A stretch of 5,402 bases of DNA from a bacterium (GCA_040757115.1 JBFLYA010000253.1:1-5402), one strand, 5' to 3'; counted from the first letter of the stretch, positions 1-5,167 are shown. Numbers and translations are program-made. The notes: generated by a model not told the origin, from the letters alone.

Positions 1-89
1 ATACTTGAAGCAAAGATATTACCAAATTCCTCCAACTCTTTGAGAAACCCTGCTATTTCCTTTTTGAAATTTGATTTGTAATTTTGCAT
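1..89 (-). CDS. Possible 5' end of a gene running off the left edge (unidentified)
   Basis: Read on the minus strand, an ATG at 89-87 opens a frame that stays open to the window edge, about 29 codons. It begins MQNYKSNFKKEIAGFLKEL and continues in a helical, charged style (ELEEFGNIFASS). The composition looks protein-like and amphipathic, but the piece is too short to assign a family. No Shine-Dalgarno is visible before the ATG, because the upstream DNA is the AT-rich TTTGATATTTA repeat, and the first codons are themselves repeat-like. The plus strand is also open from 1 to a TAA at 79-81, so orientation is not certain. It may equally be a gene relic or a chance frame. Confidence 0.22.
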   Translation of the reverse strand, partial: MQNYKSNFKKEIAGFLKELEEFGNIFASS

Positions 90-127
90 TTTGATATTTA
101 TATTTGATATTTAATATTTGATATTTA
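90..127. repeat. AT-rich tandem-like repeat, three copies of TTTGATATTTA
   Basis: The exact 11-mer TTTGATATTTA occurs at 90-100, 103-113 and 117-127, so the period is 13 then 14 bases. The flanking 64-89 stretch has the same flavour (TTTGAAATTTGATTTG). The pattern resembles AT-rich dispersed intergenic repeats of many uncultivated bacterial genomes. It is seen directly; its dispersal through the genome is inferred. Confidence 0.7.
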
Positions 128-210
128 TTTGTTGTCTCCCTCAAATCCTATTTTGCAGAACCCTATACACTATTTTAACCTTTATGCTAGATTAAGACAC
201 CACCAAAATT

Positions 211-227
211 TGTTGCAATTTAAAACA
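211..227. promoter_or_regulatory. Candidate activator site 1 (half-degenerate dyad)
   Basis: TGTTGCAATTTAAAACA has the same TGTTGCA left arm and AACA right end as the perfect dyad at 300-316, matching it at 13 of 17 positions. Its centre (219) is 89 bp upstream of the other site's centre (308) and about 190 bp upstream of the predicted +1, in the usual range for enhancer sites of sigma-54 activators. The pairing of sites is observed; binding by an activator is inference. Confidence 0.33.
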
Positions 228-299
228 TCCACCCCCCTTATTTGTATCACCTTAACCCCCCTTACGGATTCAGGGTTGGCAAAGGCAAGGTTAAAAATC

Positions 300-316
300 T
301 GTTGCATTGTGCAACA
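300..316. promoter_or_regulatory. Candidate activator/operator dyad TGTTGCA-TTG-TGCAACA
   Basis: This is a perfect inverted repeat with 7-bp arms around a 3-bp centre. It sits about 100 bp upstream of the transcription start predicted from the -24/-12 element. Dyads of TTGCA/TGCAA type at -80 to -200 are typical of NtrC-family (bacterial enhancer-binding protein) sites, so the likely ligand is such an activator. No gene for one lies in the window. There is no T-run after it, so it is not a terminator. Confidence 0.45.
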
Positions 317-380
317 ATTCAGCCTTTTACAGGATTTTGATTACTCATAGCCCTACAATGACTTACGAAATACCTCCTAT

Positions 381-397
381 TTGGCATAAATCTTGCT
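381..397 (+). promoter_or_regulatory. Sigma-54 (-24/-12) promoter candidate
   Basis: TTGGCATAAATCTTGCT matches the sigma-54 consensus TGGCAC-N5-TTGCW. The invariant GG is at 383-384 and GC at 395-396, with exactly 10 bases between them, the required spacing. Only the base after TGGCA differs (T for C). Transcription would start near 408, giving a leader of roughly 13 nt with GAGGA at 411-415 before the ATG at 421. An overlapping TATAAT (398-403) has no acceptable -35 at 16-18 bp, so a sigma-70 reading is weaker. The upstream dyads support sigma-54 control. Confidence 0.55.
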
Positions 398-420
398 TAT
401 AATCTTAATAGAGGATTAAG

Positions 421-915
421 ATGAAAAGGTTTTTCAGGAAATTTGAAACGATGATGTCAGCGATTACCTTTGCGCAAGAGGGCGAATTTGAAATCGCTAA
501 GGAGATGCTAAAAGAAGACAGACGGGTTTTGTTGGCTATCAGAGAAGGAAAGACAGACCAAAAGGTGCTAACATACGCTTTGAATACCTGTCAGAGGATT
601 GGGGCAAGCCTTGATATACTGTATGTATCAAGCAGGGATACTGTCGCTTCAAGCATTAATGACCTCTATAGCCATCTCAAAGAAGCAGGGATAAACTACA
701 ACCTGGTGAAAAAAAGCGGGGATTTCAAGCAGGAGGTAATAGACTGGACGAATCTTAATCAGGATGTTGTTTTTGTAGTCATAGGAGATAATCTCGATTT
801 TGAGAGTAAGGATAAATGGCTTCCAGAGTCCTGGAACAAGATTAGATGTCCAATGATAGTAGCGAATGAAATTATAGCACTTATTAATCGAAATTTGACC
901 CAGATATGGCTATGA
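421..915 (+). CDS. Universal stress protein (UspA)-like protein, degenerate nucleotide site
   Basis: This is a 164-residue soluble protein. Residues about 35-150 have the alternating strand/helix pattern of the Usp fold: VLLAI (36-40), LDILYVSS (64-71), VVFVVIGD (116-123) and CPMIVANE (143-150). The last is the usual final strand of Usp domains (CPVLVV-like). The nucleotide-binding G-x2-G-x9-G(S/T) motif that should follow the IGD strand is absent, replaced by a charged, tryptophan-containing stretch (KDKWLPESWNK), so ATP binding of the classical kind is unlikely. An extra N-terminal helical segment of ~33 residues (MKRFFRKFETMMSAITFAQE onward) precedes the domain. The ATG has GAGGA five bases upstream and lies just behind the -24/-12 element. 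It is probably a cytoplasmic partner or regulator of the transporter encoded 460 bp downstream. That role is inferred from neighbourhood only. Its stop codon coincides with the edge of a repeat, so the C-terminus may be altered. Confidence 0.85.
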   Translation: MKRFFRKFETMMSAITFAQEGEFEIAKEMLKEDRRVLLAIREGKTDQKVLTYALNTCQRIGASLDILYVSSRDTVASSINDLYSHLKEAGINYNLVKKSGDFKQEVIDWTNLNQDVVFVVIGDNLDFESKDKWLPESWNKIRCPMIVANEIIALINRNLTQIWL

Positions 916-1048
916 AATTCCAAATCACAAATTCCAAATTCCAAACAAATTCGAATGACCAAAATTCAAAACATTACCCCCATAGTTTGGTATTTAGTAC
1001 TTGAAATTTGGTGCTTATTTGGGATTTGGTGCTTGGGATTTGGGATTT
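914..1048. repeat. Imperfect inverted repeat (AAATTCCAAAT / ATTTGGGATTT type)
   Basis: The left arm has repeated ATTCCAAAT-type words (915-950). The right arm carries their complements, ATTTGGTGCTTATTTGGG and GGGATTTGGGATTT (1006-1048), with GAATGACCAAAATTC near the middle. The whole can fold into a long imperfect hairpin. No open frame or transposase is present, so it is at most a non-autonomous (MITE-like) element. It starts at the stop codon of the Usp-like gene and fills most of the gap to the next gene, which suggests insertion into an operon. Confidence 0.65.
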
Positions 1049-1108
1049 TTTACTTATCCACCCTGAGTAAAATTTTGACTAATAACTGCTATAAGGAGGG
1101 AAATAACT

Positions 1109-1375
1109 ATGGGTAACTATGTCAAGAAAAAGCCATATAGGAAGATGATAGGGATGGGTATTCTTTCCATTGCACTTTATACTGCTTTGCTTATGAAACA
1201 AGATATTATTAACGATTATTTTACAAGGGGTGGAATCTATGCCTTACTACCGATAATCACGGCGTTTCTTTTTTCTTTTATTCACGGTTTATTTACCGGT
1301 AATTTCTGGACAGTAGTAGGTATAGAGGCGGTTAAAAAAGAAACGAAAAAAAGTGAAGATGAGGGGGAAGATTGA
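1109..1375 (+). CDS. Small two-helix membrane protein associated with the TauE/SafE permease
   Basis: This 88-residue protein has a basic start (MGNYVKKKPYRK), a first hydrophobic helix at about 14-30, a short loop containing DYFTRGG, a second hydrophobic stretch at about 43-64 (IYALLPIITAFLFSFIHGLF), and a highly charged tail (KKETKKSEDEGED). It is predicted to sit in the cytoplasmic membrane with both ends inside. The start is firm: AAGGAGGG at 1093-1100 lies eight bases before the ATG. The stop is only two bases before the preferred start of the permease gene, so the two are almost certainly co-transcribed and probably translationally linked. I cannot name a family. An accessory or assembly subunit of the permease is the natural guess. 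No promoter is visible directly upstream; the TTGACT at 1075 has TATAAG only nine bases later. Confidence 0.85.
   Translation: MGNYVKKKPYRKMIGMGILSIALYTALLMKQDIINDYFTRGGIYALLPIITAFLFSFIHGLFTGNFWTVVGIEAVKKETKKSEDEGED
1361..1368 (+). promoter_or_regulatory. Ribosome binding site deciding the permease start
   Basis: GAGGGGGA lies inside the end of the 88-codon gene, nine bases before the ATG at 1378. An in-frame TTG at 1372 is only three bases from it, too close for good initiation, so ATG 1378 is preferred. Confidence 0.6.
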
Positions 1376-1377
1376 TT

Positions 1378-2421
1378 ATGCATGAGGTAGTTAATTTTAT
1401 TAATCTTGATTTAATAAACATCTTCTATCTATTTAGTCTGGGTTTTGTAGGGGGGCTGGTAAGTGGGTTTATAGGCTCTGGTGGGGCATTTGTGCTAACC
1501 CCTGGGATGATGAGTCTGGGGGTGCCGGGTTTGGTATCTGTAGCCAGTAATATGTGTCATAAATTTCCCAAAGCACTTGTCGGGGCTATCAAGCGAGCAA
1601 GGTATGGTCAGGTAGATGTTAAACTTGGTCTGATTATGGGTATATCTGCTGAAGCAGGTGTGCTTTATGGTGCTAATATTCAAGAAGGTATTAAAAAAAC
1701 ATTTGGGGAGGCAGGTTCAAATCTTTACATCAGCATAGTCTTTATTGTAATCCTTGGAATTGTAGGCACATTTGTGCTTCTGGATGCATTAGCGACTTAC
1801 AAAGATAATAGTATCCATCAAGAAGAAAGGTTAACTAAACTTGCCCGTTGGGTGCAATCCATACATATCCCCGGAACAATGATTTACTTTGAGAGTTTAA
1901 AGGCACGGGTGTCAGTGCTCTTTACCATCCCTCTTGGTTTTGCCACCGGTATGCTTGCCGCTACTATTGCTGTGGGTGGTTTTATTGGTGTTCCGTCAAT
2001 GATTTATATCCTTGGTGCACCGAGTCTTATGGCTTCTGCCACAGAGCTGGTGATAGCCTTTGTCATGGGACTGGGTGGCAGTCTTAAATATGCCTTACAT
2101 GGAATGGTCGATATTAGACTGGCAATGATAATTCTTGGCGGCTCACTTTTTGGTATTCATCTGGGTGCTATTGGCACAACCTATGTTAAGCCTTTTATGA
2201 TTAAAGTCGTGATGGGGGTGATAATGGTCACTGTCCTTTTTAGCCGCAGTTTGATGATACCAGTTTATCTTGCCCAGCTGGGAATCATTCAGAATATGAG
2301 TAAAATCACTATGATGTGGCTAAATAATTTGAGCTTTGCCATTATGGCATTAGCCTTGCTTTTAGGTGCCTTTATTATTCTCAAGGCACTCTGGCAGGGA
2401 TTGACAGCAGAAAAACGATAG
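1378..2421 (+). CDS. TauE/SafE (TSUP) family anion permease
   Basis: This 347-residue polytopic membrane protein has about eight hydrophobic segments. It carries the family's internal duplication: GLVSGFIGSGGAFVLTPG (26-43) in the first half is echoed by ATIAVGGFIGVPSMIYILG (195-213) in the second, 165-170 residues later. The first repeat is followed by SNMCHKFPKALVGAIKRARY (57-76), and the second by SATELVIAFVMGLGG. A cytoplasmic loop of about 40 residues (138-178) links the halves, somewhat larger than in minimal members. The family exports or imports sulfite, sulfoacetate, taurine-related and other sulfur or organic anions, and the substrate cannot be read from sequence. The gene follows the small membrane protein gene with a two-base gap, and the Usp-like gene lies further upstream. 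I infer a regulated sulfur-anion transport module. An upstream TTG (1372) would add two residues. Downstream lies a convergent gene and no clear terminator. Confidence 0.93.
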   Translation: MHEVVNFINLDLINIFYLFSLGFVGGLVSGFIGSGGAFVLTPGMMSLGVPGLVSVASNMCHKFPKALVGAIKRARYGQVDVKLGLIMGISAEAGVLYGANIQEGIKKTFGEAGSNLYISIVFIVILGIVGTFVLLDALATYKDNSIHQEERLTKLARWVQSIHIPGTMIYFESLKARVSVLFTIPLGFATGMLAATIAVGGFIGVPSMIYILGAPSLMASATELVIAFVMGLGGSLKYALHGMVDIRLAMIILGGSLFGIHLGAIGTTYVKPFMIKVVMGVIMVTVLFSRSLMIPVYLAQLGIIQNMSKITMMWLNNLSFAIMALALLLGAFIILKALWQGLTAEKR

Positions 2422-2429
2422 TAACCATT

Positions 2430-2643
2430 CACCGCAGAGACGCAGAGGAACAGAGAAATAAACCAGATAACAGAAAAGATTATTGAGGCAATCATTGTCC
2501 TGCATAGAACATCAAAACCAAATTGTTAATCAATCATGAGATGTCGGTCCCCAAAAGCTTACACTGATGAAAATTCGTGATGGAATGAAGTGTGTGGTAA
2601 ATAGTTTTTATTTTTTTCTCTGCGTCTCTGTGTCTGTGCGGTA
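2430..2643. repeat. Inverted terminal-type repeat CACCGCAGAGACGCAGAG ... CTCTGCGTCTCTGTG
   Basis: The left copy begins at 2430 and continues GAACAGAGAAATAAA. The right copy (2612-2641) reads in complement CCGCACAGACACAGAGACGCAGAGAAA. The arms match closely over about 20 bases and are separated by about 165 bases that hold the decayed GxxExxY gene. The same sequence style is common between genes in many uncultivated bacterial genomes. It lies between two convergent genes and could also slow transcription, but it is not a classic intrinsic terminator. Confidence 0.65.
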
Positions 2644-2644
2644 A
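2430..2644 (+). pseudogene. Relic of a GxxExxY-type gene (both ends left, middle lost)
   Basis: In the frame of 2431, translation gives TAETQRNREINQITEKIIEA and then IIVLHRT before diverging and stopping at TAA 2527. The NQITEKIIEA..I.VHR pattern is the start of GxxExxY proteins, whose next residues LGPGLLES are missing. In another frame, 2564-2644 reads LMKIRDGMKCVVNSFYFFLC and on to TAA, which looks like their C-terminus (KDGIKRVVN-). Intact members are roughly 120-130 residues, so most of the core is deleted and the reading frame is broken. The flanks are inverted: ACCGCAGAGACGCAGAG at 2431-2447 against CTCTGCGTCTCTGTGTC at 2618-2634. GxxExxY proteins are a putative PD-(D/E)XK nuclease-like family of unclear role. 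The assignment rests on remembered family patterns and short matches. Confidence 0.5.
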
Positions 2645-2678
2645 ACAGTTACAAATTTTGCTTCTCTGTAATTTTCGG

Positions 2679-3845
2679 TCACCCTTTTTTCATTATAGTT
2701 TCTACGGCGTTTAGTACCTGCTCAACGCTGATTTGTGACATACAAACATTTTCTTTGCAGTTATAGAAATGCCCAATTTTATTGCATCCTCGACATTGGA
2801 CATTACTTTGAATGACAATTGATTCTTTTAGATATGGCCGCCATAATTCTACTACTCCTGGACCGAATAAAGCAATTAGTGGAGTTTTCACGGCACAAGC
2901 AAGATGCATTGGCCCACTATCATGTCCAATAAATAAATCGCTTTTGGCAATGATTGAGGTTAGTTGATAAAGTGTCGTCTTTCCTATTATTGAGATAATA
3001 TCTTTAGACCTGGAATTAACTAAAGATAATATTCTATTACCTCTTTCAATATCATTAGAGGCACCTGTCAGAATGATTTTAGTCCTTTTTTTTAAAAGTT
3101 CACTAATTAACCCGGCAAATTTTTCCACTGACCACAATCTTTCTTTTTGTCTTGCACCAATATGAATAGTAATAAAGGAAATGGTAGTATCGTCTTTAAA
3201 TTCTTTTAACAGTTGTGTGGCAAATTTATCGTCTTCTTGAGAAGGGAAAATCTTCAGGTCTTTATCTTTTAAAGGTATATTTAGTTCGGATAAAAAGTTA
3301 TCGTAAAACTCCTTCATATAAATATTATGATTAAACGGAATGCCTTTTGTATAAAGTCTGCCCGAACCATCCCGATTAAACCATAACCGCTGGACACCAA
3401 CCGCATTAAATCCAACCCTTTTTGGTGCTCGACTCAAACGGCAAAGCCAGGCAGTCCAATATGTGCCTGATAAATCAATGGCTAAAGCAAAATTAGTCTG
3501 GCGTAATTGGTTAATAAGTTTAATCTTGCCTGATAAACTTCTATCCTCATAAACGATAACCTCATCAAGGTAAGGGCATTTAGTTGCTAATTCTTTTATT
3601 TGCGGATGAACCACGGCAATAATTTTTTTATTCTGGAAATGTTCTCTTATCGCAGATTGCATCGTAGAACATAATACGAAATTGCCTATTCCATAGATTT
3701 GAATGAATAAGATATTATCTGCAGGAATTATAGGGTGAGGTTTTATCTTATCTATAAAAATATATATAAGTCCAGTTATCAAAATAACAAAAAGTTCTAC
3801 TTCTAACCTTAATATTTTTAAAAACCGTTTAATTTTAATGGTCAT
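2679..3845 (-). CDS. Glycosyltransferase family 9 (ADP-heptose:LPS heptosyltransferase-like)
   Basis: This 388-residue protein has a basic N-terminus and a hydrophobic anchor at about 16-31 (VELFVILITGLIYIFI), followed by a GT-B fold. The N-terminal half has the acceptor-side motif IYGIGNFVLCSTMQSA (50-65). The C-terminal half has the family's donor-site motifs: HIGARQKERLWS (228-239), the GASNDIERG segment (261-269), GKTTLYQL (288-295), SDLFIGHDSGPMHLA (302-316) and LFGPG (326-330). A cysteine cluster (C351, C354, C363, C368) precedes ISVEQV, as in many GT9 proteins (CxxC...C..C). It probably adds heptose or a related sugar to lipopolysaccharide core or another surface glycan on the inner face of the membrane. 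The GD of the usual SxGD motif, whose Asp is the proposed base in WaaC, is GN here (N55). The start has only a weak AAAG in front. A radical SAM gene lies upstream on the same strand. Confidence 0.93.
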   Translation of the reverse strand: MTIKIKRFLKILRLEVELFVILITGLIYIFIDKIKPHPIIPADNILFIQIYGIGNFVLCSTMQSAIREHFQNKKIIAVVHPQIKELATKCPYLDEVIVYEDRSLSGKIKLINQLRQTNFALAIDLSGTYWTAWLCRLSRAPKRVGFNAVGVQRLWFNRDGSGRLYTKGIPFNHNIYMKEFYDNFLSELNIPLKDKDLKIFPSQEDDKFATQLLKEFKDDTTISFITIHIGARQKERLWSVEKFAGLISELLKKRTKIILTGASNDIERGNRILSLVNSRSKDIISIIGKTTLYQLTSIIAKSDLFIGHDSGPMHLACAVKTPLIALFGPGVVELWRPYLKESIVIQSNVQCRGCNKIGHFYNCKENVCMSQISVEQVLNAVETIMKKG

Positions 3846-3872
3846 CTTTATATTAGTTTTGTGAGGTAACTA

Positions 3873-3960
3873 TTCAGCCCCAGATGGACACGGATGAAAC
3901 ACTGAAAATTCGTAAATCGTGTCCGTTTTCCGTGTCCGTGTAATCAGGTTGAAGGCTGAA
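3873..3960. repeat. Inverted repeat with GGACACGG/CCGTGTCC core and TTCAGCC ends
   Basis: GGACACGG at 3886-3893 pairs with CCGTGTCC at 3930-3937. Outside these, TTCAGCC (3873-3879) pairs with GGCTGAA (3954-3960). Between the core arms lies TGAAAATTCGT (3903-3913), which also occurs exactly at 2568-2578. The sequence has no coding potential and looks like a dispersed ACACGGATGAA-type intergenic element. It separates the radical SAM gene from the GT9 gene and could affect read-through. Confidence 0.6.
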
Positions 3961-3975
3961 GAGTTCTTCTGAAAA

Positions 3976-4010
3976 TCGGGACTCGGGACTCGGGGTTCGG
4001 GACTCGAGAA
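3976..4010. repeat. Heptamer tandem array, TCGGGAC x about 5
   Basis: Consecutive 7-base units read TCGGGAC, TCGGGAC, TCGGGGT, TCGGGAC, TCGAGAA. It is GC-rich inside AT-rich DNA. There are no spacers, so it is not CRISPR. A period of 7 would shift a reading frame, and no gene spans it. Length variation by slippage is expected. Confidence 0.8.
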
Positions 4011-4016
4011 GGCTGG

Positions 4017-4036
4017 TAGCCGCAGGCTTCAGCCTG
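4017..4036. repeat. Short palindromic element (GCCGCAGGCTTCAGCCTG)
   Basis: CAGGC (4023-4027), loop TTCA, GCCTG (4032-4036) form a compact hairpin preceded by GTAGCCG. The form is like a REP-type palindrome. The GGCTTCAGCC core shares TTCAGCC with the ends of the preceding inverted repeat (3873-3960), hinting that the elements are pieced together. Confidence 0.5.
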
Positions 4037-4047
4037 ATTTCACCTGA

Positions 4048-4066
4048 ACCATCAAACCATCAAACC
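4048..4066. repeat. Short direct repeat ACCATCAA x2
   Basis: ACCATCAA is repeated head to tail (4048-4055 and 4056-4063), followed by ACCC. It is a minor simple repeat in the spacer between the two minus-strand genes. Confidence 0.45.
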
Positions 4067-4084
4067 CATTTTCATCCCCCTTTG

Positions 4085-4103
4085 TGCCCACTCCCTGTGG
4101 GCA
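4085..4103. other. Hairpin TGCCCAC-TCCCT-GTGGGCA downstream of the radical SAM gene
   Basis: The stem is a perfect 7-bp, GC-rich arm pair with a 5-base loop, 30 bases past the radical SAM stop codon in its direction of transcription. It is followed on that strand by CAAAGGGGG, not a T-run. It may stabilise the mRNA end or attenuate transcription, but it is not a standard intrinsic terminator. It could also be another dispersed palindrome. Confidence 0.35.
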
Positions 4104-4132
4104 TGAGCGTTTCTCCTTCTAACTTTTATTTT

Positions 4133-5164
4133 CTATCCTTCTTGATTCTCTGCCACTTCTTTCACTGGCTTTATTATTCTTACACCTGTAGTCTCAGCGG
4201 AAAATATCCACCAACTACCACAATTCTTACAAAGAGGGATATTATTATATTTTGCCTCAAGGTGCATCTGGCGTAACTGGTGAAATTTTGTCCCCTGCCA
4301 TAGTTCTTCAATCGTATTTTTAGTTACATTCCCCATCAAGCACTTACCATGAAAATCTTTACAGCATACAGGCACATCCCCATTCCAATAAATCACCATT
4401 TGCTGCCACAAATACTGACAGGGCTTCCGATTATTTTCTGGAAAAGAAACTCTTCTATCCTCTACCTGTCCAGCCAGAGTATCATAATCTCTAATCTGAA
4501 TGTAATCAGTATCATTTAAAAAATGCCTCCACATATCAATAAAACTCTCTATCTCGGTGACATTATCTTTCATCCTTATGAAAGAAATAACTGCCTGAGG
4601 ACTTTGAGTTCCTATCTCTTTTTTTAATTGGAGAAATCTCCTCACATTGGTAGTAACCAGAGCAAAATCTCCTCCTTCTCGTAGTTTCTGATATGTTTTT
4701 TGGGTAGCCGCATCCACAGAGAATACTATTACATCCAATCCAGAAGAGATTATTTGTTTGGAGATTCCTTCATCAAGAAGCATACAGTTAGTCCCAACAC
4801 ACACCCTTTCTATTCCCCTGGTCTTAGCATACTGAATCATCTCTATTAGCTGCGGATGGAGTAAAGGTTCTCCATCGCCTGTGAGATAAAGGGAAGAAAC
4901 ATATTGGTGAGAGATTTCATCTACAAGCCTTTTATACAAACCAAACTCCATATTTCCAATCTTTCTTTGTAACCGCGGTCGGCAACACATAAGACACTTA
5001 AGATTACACAAATTGGTAATCTCAATAGATATTTGAAAGGGAAAAGGAAGTACCTTCTGGAGTTTCTCTCTTACTTCTTTTTCATTAACCCCTTGAGAGT
5101 CCCACCATATCTTCTTAATTTCTCTGATATAATCCCATACTTTCTGGTCTCTTTCCAAAGTCAA
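4133..5164 (-). CDS. Radical SAM protein with C-terminal SPASM domain
   Basis: This protein has 343 residues. An N-terminal helical region of about 45 residues leads into the radical SAM core: ISIEITNLCNLKCLMC contains CxxxCxxC (C53, C57, C60) for the SAM-bound 4Fe-4S cluster. TGDGEPLLHP (95-104) is the GGE-type SAM-binding motif, and VGTNCMLLDE and VIVFSVDA are the usual later strands. The C-terminal SPASM part has C249, a WNGDVPVCC pair (C267, C268), C275, MGNV, then IEELW and C312/C315 (CKNC), giving ligands for auxiliary clusters. Such proteins modify peptides, sugars or lipids by radical chemistry. With a glycosyltransferase next in line on the same strand, a surface-glycan or lipid modification is plausible but unproven. 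The strong AAGGAG at 5173-5168 is only three bases from the TTG at 5164 but nine from a second in-frame TTG at 5158, so the true start may be 5158 (341 residues). There is no ATG start. Confidence 0.95.
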   Translation of the reverse strand: MTLERDQKVWDYIREIKKIWWDSQGVNEKEVREKLQKVLPFPFQISIEITNLCNLKCLMCCRPRLQRKIGNMEFGLYKRLVDEISHQYVSSLYLTGDGEPLLHPQLIEMIQYAKTRGIERVCVGTNCMLLDEGISKQIISSGLDVIVFSVDAATQKTYQKLREGGDFALVTTNVRRFLQLKKEIGTQSPQAVISFIRMKDNVTEIESFIDMWRHFLNDTDYIQIRDYDTLAGQVEDRRVSFPENNRKPCQYLWQQMVIYWNGDVPVCCKDFHGKCLMGNVTKNTIEELWQGTKFHQLRQMHLEAKYNNIPLCKNCGSWWIFSAETTGVRIIKPVKEVAENQEG

Positions 5165-5167
5165 AAT

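Larger units (their letters stand above)
128..420. other. Non-coding upstream region with regulatory-looking sequence
   Basis: This stretch has no supported gene. The one plus-strand frame here (129-350) starts with TTG, lacks a ribosome site, and gives a proline- and leucine-rich protein with no recognisable domain. What it does hold is two related 17-bp dyads (211-227 and 300-316), an exact direct repeat ACCCCCCTTA at 231-240 and 255-264, and a -24/-12 promoter match at 381-397. The arrangement reads as the control region of the downstream Usp-like/TauE block. Confidence 0.55.

Noticed and set aside
129-350. 73-codon plus-strand frame starting TTG
   Set aside because: No ribosome site, low-complexity composition with no domain, and it overlaps the dyads and direct repeat of the control region.
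398-403. TATAAT as a sigma-70 -10 box
   Set aside because: No acceptable -35 at 16-18 bp; the overlapping -24/-12 match explains the sequence better, though dual use cannot be excluded.
759-962. Minus-strand frame opposite the Usp-like gene
   Set aside because: Antisense shadow of a real gene, running into the repeat at 914; no ribosome site or domain.
1075-1098. TTGACT and TATAAG as a promoter for the small membrane protein gene
   Set aside because: The spacing is only 9 bp, far below the 16-18 bp needed.
1495-1683. Minus-strand frame opposite the permease
   Set aside because: Antisense to conserved transmembrane coding sequence; composition not protein-like.
2289-2495. Minus-strand frame at the end of the permease gene
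   Set aside because: Antisense to the last permease helices and the repeat; its hydrophobicity mirrors the opposite strand.
2422-2678. Bidirectional intrinsic terminator between the convergent genes
   Set aside because: The inverted arms are about 165 bp apart, so no compact stem forms; the T-rich run at 2606-2618 is not preceded by a GC-rich hairpin.
3976-4066. Short repeats as a CRISPR array
   Set aside because: Units are 7-8 bp, head to tail, without spacers; no cas gene in the window.
4082-4276. 64-codon plus-strand frame over the radical SAM 3' end
   Set aside because: Starts inside the hairpin at 4085-4103 and overlaps the well-supported SPASM-coding sequence on the other strand.
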